The position numbers and the translations under genes were made by a program. The notes under the pieces were generated by a model. It was given only the letters and a program-made list of their open reading frames with translations. It made no database searches and was not told the DNA's origin. Positions 58,724 to 64,000 of a stretch of 64,000 nucleotides of DNA are shown here, in pieces. The DNA is from a bacterium (lineage in GTDB: Bacteria > Bdellovibrionota > Bacteriovoracia > Bacteriovoracales > Bacteriovoracaceae). The stretch is taken from assembly GCA_030425045.1 (NCBI GenBank), contig JAUHVL010000001.1, positions 1 through 64,000 on the forward strand, read 5' to 3'. Each line of letters opens with the position of its first letter. Position 1 is the first letter of the stretch.

Positions 58724-59989
58724 ATGCCCGGAGATTTTCCGTTTGAACTGTTTCTAAAAGACAACAAAAACAATAATTTAAGTAATATTTTAGGGAATGA
58801 TGAATCTTTAGAAAAAGAAACCGAGAACCAACCAACTCAACTAACTGGTGAAGCTCAAGATGACGATAAAAAACCAAGCTTTAAGCTCGATCTGAACCCT
58901 ACAGCCGAAGATATTAATTCAGCTGTTGAATCTCAATATATTAACCATATAAAAAATCATAATTCTGGACAATTGATCGACCCATCCAAAACTTTTGAAA
59001 GTTTTATTGTCGGTCCATCAAATAATCTGGCCTTTGCCACTGCTTTAGCTGTTTCAGAATCTCCTGGAAAAACAGGCAAATACCCTTGTTTGTATATTTA
59101 TAGTGATTCAGGACTAGGAAAGACTCACTTATTACACAGTGTAGCAAACGGGATTTCTAAAAGATTTCCAGAACTCGTTATTTGTCTTATTTCAGCTAGA
59201 GAATTCATGAAAGAATACATCAACGCTATAAAAGACAAAAAATTGAATGAATTTCAAAAGAAATACTCTGAAACTGTTGATGTTTTAATGATCGACGATA
59301 TTCATGAGCTAAAGAATAAAGCATCAACCCAAGAAGAGTTCTTTCATATTTTTAATGAGCTCCATACAATGGGCAAACAGCTTATCTTTACATCTGATAA
59401 GCCACCAAAGGCCATCACAGGTATTGAAGAAAGAATTATAACAAGACTTCAATGGGGACTTGTTATTGATATTCAAAGACCTGACTTGGAGACAAGAATT
59501 GCTATTCTTAAAAAGAAAGCTTTAGAGCTGGATCTCTATCTTCCAGATGAAGTTCTAAATCAAATCGCCAGTAATATTAAAACTAGTATTCGAGAACTAG
59601 AAGGCTCACTTATTAAACTCAAGGCAACAGCTGACCTCATGAACGTAGAAATTGATTTTGAGACAGCAAAGGACGCTCTAAATCTAATACCCGAAGCATC
59701 TATTAAAAATAATACTATTGAGACTATCGCCAAGACAGTATCAACCTACTATAAAATTCCACTAGCTGACCTAAAATCAAAATCTAGAAATAAAGAAATA
59801 GTGAAAGCTAGACATATTGCTTGGTATTTATCGAAAACTATAATTGAGTCAACATTCAAAGAAATTGCTGCTTTTTATGGCGGAAGAGATCACTCCTCTG
59901 TTATCCATGGTGTTAATAAAATTTCTCAGCAAATGAAAACAGACTCGTTAGTTTCAAAAGATATTATCTATCTAGAGAATAATCTCTAA
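58724..59989 (+). CDS. dnaA: Chromosomal replication initiator DnaA, atypical N-terminus
   Basis: AAA+ origin-opening protein. ATG at 58724 is used, with AAAGGA six bases upstream; an earlier in-frame ATG at 58646 adds 26 residues with no ribosome site. Domain III starts near residue 85 (PSKTFESFIVGPSNNLAFA), Walker B is MIDDIHEL, and domain IV ends with GGRDHSSVIHGVNKI. Odd points: the first 80 residues do not look like DnaA domain I, being short, acidic and low-complexity, and Walker A is SDSGLGKT, with Ser for the first Gly of the usual GGVGLGKT. Total 421 residues. Confidence 0.93.
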   Translation: MPGDFPFELFLKDNKNNNLSNILGNDESLEKETENQPTQLTGEAQDDDKKPSFKLDLNPTAEDINSAVESQYINHIKNHNSGQLIDPSKTFESFIVGPSNNLAFATALAVSESPGKTGKYPCLYIYSDSGLGKTHLLHSVANGISKRFPELVICLISAREFMKEYINAIKDKKLNEFQKKYSETVDVLMIDDIHELKNKASTQEEFFHIFNELHTMGKQLIFTSDKPPKAITGIEERIITRLQWGLVIDIQRPDLETRIAILKKKALELDLYLPDEVLNQIASNIKTSIRELEGSLIKLKATADLMNVEIDFETAKDALNLIPEASIKNNTIETIAKTVSTYYKIPLADLKSKSRNKEIVKARHIAWYLSKTIIESTFKEIAAFYGGRDHSSVIHGVNKISQQMKTDSLVSKDIIYLENNL

Positions 59990-60579
59990 ACTTATCAACA
60001 AAATTCTGAGTCATTTCCACATTGTGAATAAAAAGTTGAAAACTTTTTCAACATGCAATTGTTTATAAAAAAAATGTATAAGACTTTTTATCCTTTTCCC
60101 CCAATGAATAAAGAAAAATTCAACATTAAATAATCAATGAATTCTGATACTTAAGTAATATATAAACAATGTTGATAATTATTTAAATTTATAAACATGA
60201 AATGAATAAGAATTTATCAACATTGTGAAAAAAATGTGAATAAATTTTAAAAAACATGCACTTTTTCAATAAACTAAAAAACAAAATAACTTTATGTGAA
60301 TTAAACTAGGGAAAGGCCGGGGATAAATGAAAAAAATTGGCCTATTAGAAAAAATATACGAATTTAAGCTCAATGCACAATAGGAAATATACACAAGGCC
60401 GTTAATAAAAAAAAACATAACTCTTTGTAATTAGTAAATAAAATAACTTATCAACTTATCCACGGCCTATAATATATAATAAATTATATATATATATAGA
60501 TATAAACATAGAATTCTCGAAGCTTGATTAAGCTTCAAACTAAAGCTAAATATAAAGTTAACAAATAGGAAGTACTTCA
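59990..60579. other. oriC: oriC candidate: 590-bp dnaA-dnaN intergenic region
   Basis: Very AT-rich non-coding region flanked by dnaA and dnaN. DnaA-box-like 9-mers: TTATCAACA at 59992, 60170 (reverse) and 60214; TTATTCACA (reverse) at 60023 and 60235; TTTTTCACA (reverse) at 60224; TTATCCACG at 60456 with TTATCAACT overlapping at 60448. The 60214-60243 group is spaced by about one helical turn. An alternating TA run at 60470-60510 next to the 60448-60464 boxes is the likely unwinding element. Several GGCC islands (60315, 60340, 60397, 60464) stand out in the AT background. Confidence 0.75.
60519..60536. other. Small hairpin upstream of dnaN
   Basis: GAAGCTT, loop GATT, AAGCTTC: a perfect 7-bp stem ending 43 bp before the dnaN ATG. 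The ATG itself is preceded by a short palindrome GAAGTACTTC. No T-run follows, so a role in dnaN mRNA or at the origin edge is possible. Confidence 0.5.
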
Positions 60580-61695
60580 ATGAAGCTTGAAATTGAAATT
60601 AATAAAATTCGTGATGCTGTAACCAAAGTATTGCCAGTTATTGATAAAAGAAATTCAAGACCTATTCTTACTCAAGCGTTGATAAAAGCAAAAAATAATT
60701 CTTTAGAAATTTCAGCTACAGATTTAGAAGTATCAATTAAAGTTATTCTGGACTGTAATGTAACTGAAGAAGGAACCTTTTGTGTAAAGCTTAAAAGCTT
60801 AAGCGATATTTTAAGAGAACTTCCAGAAGGTAATGTTAGTTTTGAAATTAAAAAAGATGAAAATATTCTTCATTTAAAGCAAAAAGAAATTTCTTTTGAT
60901 TTAGTTATTTTTAATTTTGATGATTTTCCACAACTAACGTTTAATAACTCAAAAAATATTTTTTCAATACAGTCTACTCGACTTCAGAAAATTTTAAATA
61001 AAACTTCGTATGCTATTAGTACTGATGAAAATAGGCTTTTCTTAAATGGTTTATTTATTCAAAACATTGATAACATTTTAAGAGCAGTAGCTACAGATGG
61101 TCATAGGTTATCTTTGATTGATACAGAGATGGAAAAGTTAGATGATACTGTTTTAGATAATGGAGTTATTATTCCACGTAAGGGCATTAGTGAGCTTAAA
61201 AAGTTAACTGATTATTCAGATGATACGGAAATCAAATTATCAATAGATGATTCTTTTTTCTATGCTTCAGTAAACGAGAATCATTTTCTATCAGTAAGAT
61301 TAATAGCGAGAGAGTATCCCAAATACCAAGCAGTCATCCCAGCAAAAACAGTAAATAAATTTATTGTTAATAAAAAACAGTTCTCTGATGCTGTTAGAAG
61401 AATAAAGATCATGTCTAACGAAAAATCTAATGGCGTTAGAATTGATTTAAATGACAATGAAATGATTATTAACTCTAATCACCCTACTCTTGGTGAAGCA
61501 AAAGAAAAGATACCAGTTGTCTATACCGGTAAAGAATTAAGTATGGGCTTTAATGCTAGATATTTAATTGAAACTCTTTCAGTTATTGATGAAGAAGACA
61601 TTGTTGTTGAATTTAATAATGAGATTAGTCCAATAATTGTAAAACCAGATTCCACATCGGACTTTTTTGGTATCATTATGCCATTGAAGCTTTAA
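60580..61695 (+). CDS. dnaN: DNA polymerase III sliding clamp beta subunit
   Basis: Ring clamp that tethers replicative polymerase to DNA. Three clamp-fold domains are visible; typical segments include VLPVIDKRNSRPILTQ, ATDGHRLSLID, and the C-terminal MPLKL that lines the binding cleft. Length 371 is standard. AGGA lies nine bases before the ATG. The stop shares one base with recF (TAATG). Confidence 0.98.
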   Translation: MKLEIEINKIRDAVTKVLPVIDKRNSRPILTQALIKAKNNSLEISATDLEVSIKVILDCNVTEEGTFCVKLKSLSDILRELPEGNVSFEIKKDENILHLKQKEISFDLVIFNFDDFPQLTFNNSKNIFSIQSTRLQKILNKTSYAISTDENRLFLNGLFIQNIDNILRAVATDGHRLSLIDTEMEKLDDTVLDNGVIIPRKGISELKKLTDYSDDTEIKLSIDDSFFYASVNENHFLSVRLIAREYPKYQAVIPAKTVNKFIVNKKQFSDAVRRIKIMSNEKSNGVRIDLNDNEMIINSNHPTLGEAKEKIPVVYTGKELSMGFNARYLIETLSVIDEEDIVVEFNNEISPIIVKPDSTSDFFGIIMPLKL

Positions 61696-62792
61696 TGGAT
61701 AATTTTAAAATTTTAAAACTTAAGATTGAAAACTTTCGTAATTTAGAAAATGATATTGTCGAGTTTTCAAAAAATATAAATTGCATTTTTGGTGACAATG
61801 GAAATGGCAAAACAAACTTATTAGAAGCCATTCATTATTTATTTAAGCGAAAATCATTCCGTAAAAATACAAGTTTTCCACAGTTATTAAGTATAGATAG
61901 TGAAAAACCTGAAATAATATTTTCTTCCGTAATTGAAATTAATGGAAATATGGCCCCCCTATCGGGAAAAATTACAGAAAAAAATTCGGATTGGTATTTA
62001 GATTCTCAAAAAACCAAAAGAAAAATCGAAGCCCCTGTTGTCTTTATAAATCCATTTGACTCCTATGAGTTTCATAAAACAGCATCTATGAGAAGAACTT
62101 GGTTTGATAATCAAATAAGTCAGATTGATAAAGAATATAAAAAATATTTATCCAGCTATAATCAAATGCTTCGACAAAGAAATACATTGTTAAAAAAGAA
62201 GCCTAGTCATTACAGAGATCAAATTATAGCAATTGATACGCAGAGAATATCTGTTATTAAAAATATTGTTGAAAAAAGAAATGAGTTTTTAAAGCAATTA
62301 AACCCAATCTGCTCACCAGTCTTTAAAAAAATTTTTTCTGAGGAGCATCAATTAGAAATATTTCTTGATTCAGAATTTAATAATTTAAATGAAGAGAAAA
62401 TTTTAAAAATTATTGGTTCTCAGATCGAAAAAGAAGAAATTTTAGGGTTTACACTGTCCGGTATCCATAAAGATGACTATACGCTTCTTTTTGATGGTAT
62501 AAATTCCTTTGAATATTGTTCTTTAGGCCAACAAAAAATGTCCTATATCAGCCTCTTATTTGCCTATATTGAGCTATTTAGGTATAAATTTGAATCTTTT
62601 CCTATTGTTTTAATAGACGATGTTTCTGGGGAACTTGATGGTAAGCGATGGAGCAATCTTGTTAGTTTCTTAGATAATAGTATGTTTCAGGTTTTTATTA
62701 CGACAGCGAATGAAAACTTTAAAAAAGAATTGGAAAAAATGGCAAATGTGGAAAACATTTTTGTTAACAGTGGATTAATAGAAAAAATATAA
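61695..62792 (+). CDS. recF: DNA replication and repair protein RecF
   Basis: SMC-like ATPase that loads RecA at gaps. Walker A GDNGNGKTNLLEAIHYL, the ABC-signature region EYCSLGQQKM, and Walker B VLIDDVSGELD with the D-loop. Length 365 is standard. The TAATG overlap with dnaN shows coupled translation. Confidence 0.96.
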   Translation: MDNFKILKLKIENFRNLENDIVEFSKNINCIFGDNGNGKTNLLEAIHYLFKRKSFRKNTSFPQLLSIDSEKPEIIFSSVIEINGNMAPLSGKITEKNSDWYLDSQKTKRKIEAPVVFINPFDSYEFHKTASMRRTWFDNQISQIDKEYKKYLSSYNQMLRQRNTLLKKKPSHYRDQIIAIDTQRISVIKNIVEKRNEFLKQLNPICSPVFKKIFSEEHQLEIFLDSEFNNLNEEKILKIIGSQIEKEEILGFTLSGIHKDDYTLLFDGINSFEYCSLGQQKMSYISLLFAYIELFRYKFESFPIVLIDDVSGELDGKRWSNLVSFLDNSMFQVFITTANENFKKELEKMANVENIFVNSGLIEKI

Positions 62793-62802
62793 TGGAGTTC
62801 AT

Positions 62803-64000
62803 TTGGAAGGGCCTACTCAATCAATTTCAAAAGCTAATGAAACGTATACTGCTGATCAAATTAAAGTTCTGGAAGGACTCGAGGCAGTTAGAAAAAGACC
62901 AGGAATGTATATTGGTGATACGGCCAATAGAGGTTTGCACCACTGTGTTTACGAAATAGTCGATAATGCTGTCGATGAAGCATTAGCTGGTTTTTGTGAT
63001 GAGATCAAAGTTGTCATTCATGTTGATAACTCAGTGACGGTTATTGATAACGGACGAGGAATACCTGTTGATATACATCCTGTTGAAAAAATTTCAGCAG
63101 CAGAACTTGTTTATACAAAACTTCACGCTGGTGGAAAATTTAATCAAGAAGGAAGTGCCTACAAAGTTTCTGGTGGTCTACATGGTGTAGGTGCGGCTGT
63201 TGTTAACGCTCTATCAAAATGGGTTAAATTAGAGATTAAAAAGAATGGCCAAGTTCACTCACTTGTTTTTGAAAGAGGTGTCGTTAACGAACAAATTAAA
63301 GTGATTGGTGAATTAGATAATCCTAAAGAAACTGGAACTTCTGTTACATTTAAACCTGATACTGAAATTTTTGAAGTATTCGAATTTAATTATGACACTC
63401 TAGCAAATCGTTTTAGAGAAATGGCATTTTTAAATAAAGGTCTAAAAATCGTTTTAAAAGATGAACGTAAAGAAAAAAGAGAAACGTTTCATTTTGATGG
63501 TGGCTTAGTTGAGTTTGTAGAATATTTAAATAGAGCAAAAAATCCTGTTCATAAAAAACCAATTTCAATTACTCAATCTAGAGAAGATTACGAAGTTGAA
63601 ATAGCTATGCAGTGGACAGATTCATATTCAGAGGTTTTATCAGGATATGCGAACGCAATTTCTACGCCAGGTGGAGGAACTCATATCTCTGGCTTTAAAA
63701 CAGCACTAACGAGAACTTTGAATTCATACGCAAAAGATAATAATTTGTTGAAAGGTTTAAAAAATAATTTAACCGGCGATGATATGAGAGAAGGCTTAAC
63801 AGCCATTATTTCAGTTAAATTACCAGAACTTCAATTCGAAGGACAAACAAAAGATAAACTTGGAAATACAGAAGTTGAAGGTATCGTCAATTCACTGGTT
63901 GGTGATGCATTAAAATCATATTTAGAAGAAAATCCTTCAACCGGTAAAACAATTATCAGAAAATCTGTTGATGCAGCAGCTGCTAGAGAAGCAGCAAGAA
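62803..64000 (+). CDS. gyrB: DNA gyrase subunit B (3' end cut off by window edge)
   Basis: ATPase subunit of gyrase, supplying energy for negative supercoiling. Start is TTG at 62803 with GGAG five bases upstream; it gives MEGPTQSISKANETYTADQI, then the diagnostic GLEAVRKRPGMYIG, EIVDNAVDEALAG, NGRGIPV, and SGGLHGVGAAVVNALS. The first 399 codons are present, covering the GHKL ATPase and part of the transducer domain. Fourth gene of dnaA-dnaN-recF-gyrB. Confidence 0.97.
   Translation, partial: MEGPTQSISKANETYTADQIKVLEGLEAVRKRPGMYIGDTANRGLHHCVYEIVDNAVDEALAGFCDEIKVVIHVDNSVTVIDNGRGIPVDIHPVEKISAAELVYTKLHAGGKFNQEGSAYKVSGGLHGVGAAVVNALSKWVKLEIKKNGQVHSLVFERGVVNEQIKVIGELDNPKETGTSVTFKPDTEIFEVFEFNYDTLANRFREMAFLNKGLKIVLKDERKEKRETFHFDGGLVEFVEYLNRAKNPVHKKPISITQSREDYEVEIAMQWTDSYSEVLSGYANAISTPGGGTHISGFKTALTRTLNSYAKDNNLLKGLKNNLTGDDMREGLTAIISVKLPELQFEGQTKDKLGNTEVEGIVNSLVGDALKSYLEENPSTGKTIIRKSVDAAAAREAAR

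Overview
The window is a contiguous AT-rich stretch (roughly one third G+C by eye) from a Gram-negative bacterial chromosome, carrying its replication-origin neighbourhood at the right end. Gene content points to a Bdellovibrio-like organism, most likely the low-GC Bacteriovoracales (Bacteriovorax/Halobacteriovorax/Peredibacter type). The signs are a TIGR02147-type regulator paired with a secreted protein, many uncharacterised exported and beta-barrel proteins, a CFI-box protein, split b/b' ATP synthase subunits with a signal peptide on b, and several peptidoglycan enzymes. This assignment is inference; there is no rRNA in the window.

Left part (1-18 kb): the 5' part of an Mrp-type Fe-S carrier ATPase, a HAMP membrane protein and Slt transglycosylase pair, then ychF-pth-prs, tRNA-Gln(UUG) with its own promoter, a class A penicillin-binding protein, an outer-membrane barrel, a lipoprotein with 63-bp leucine-rich tandem repeats, a large secreted Met/Gln-tailed protein, and the tight galU-unknown-priA operon. 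17.7-29 kb: a plus-strand run with a barrel protein, a CFI-box protein, an LptF/G-like permease, a GT39-type glycosyltransferase, def-fmt-rpe, and hutH-hutU-hutI for histidine breakdown. 28.7-44 kb: a TlpA-like thioredoxin, a previously uncalled 59-aa pilin-like peptide, glpK, a MORN-like secreted protein with its TIGR02147 regulator, radA, ligA, a barrel protein and a patatin that both seem to use non-AUG starts, an MltD-like transglycosylase, and a large unknown envelope protein.

Right part (44-64 kb): F1Fo genes atpF'-atpF-atpH-atpA-atpG-atpD-atpC with a clear terminator (a and c subunits are not here), a bactofilin, parB-parA-rsmG-mnmG-mnmE-yidC-yidD-rnpA-rpmH on the minus strand, then dnaA-dnaN-recF-gyrB on the plus strand. 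The 590-bp dnaA-dnaN gap carries clustered DnaA-box-like sequences and an AT-rich unwinding candidate and is the best oriC candidate. Two perfect 16-bp parS sites flank mnmG.

The most unusual signal is a second 16-bp palindrome family (TGGTTCTATAGAACCA and close variants). Five copies sit in-frame inside mnmE at 27/33/33/33-bp steps, where the GTPase G4/G5 motifs should be, and a sixth lies just downstream of parB. It has the size and TG...CA form of parS but a different core. It could be an undescribed origin-proximal protein-binding array or a protein-tolerated palindromic repeat element. Other leads: an atypical DnaA (no recognisable domain I, Ser for the first Walker A Gly), probable AUC and AUU start codons in adjacent genes, a candidate operator for the TIGR02147 regulator, and a probable leaderless HTH gene.
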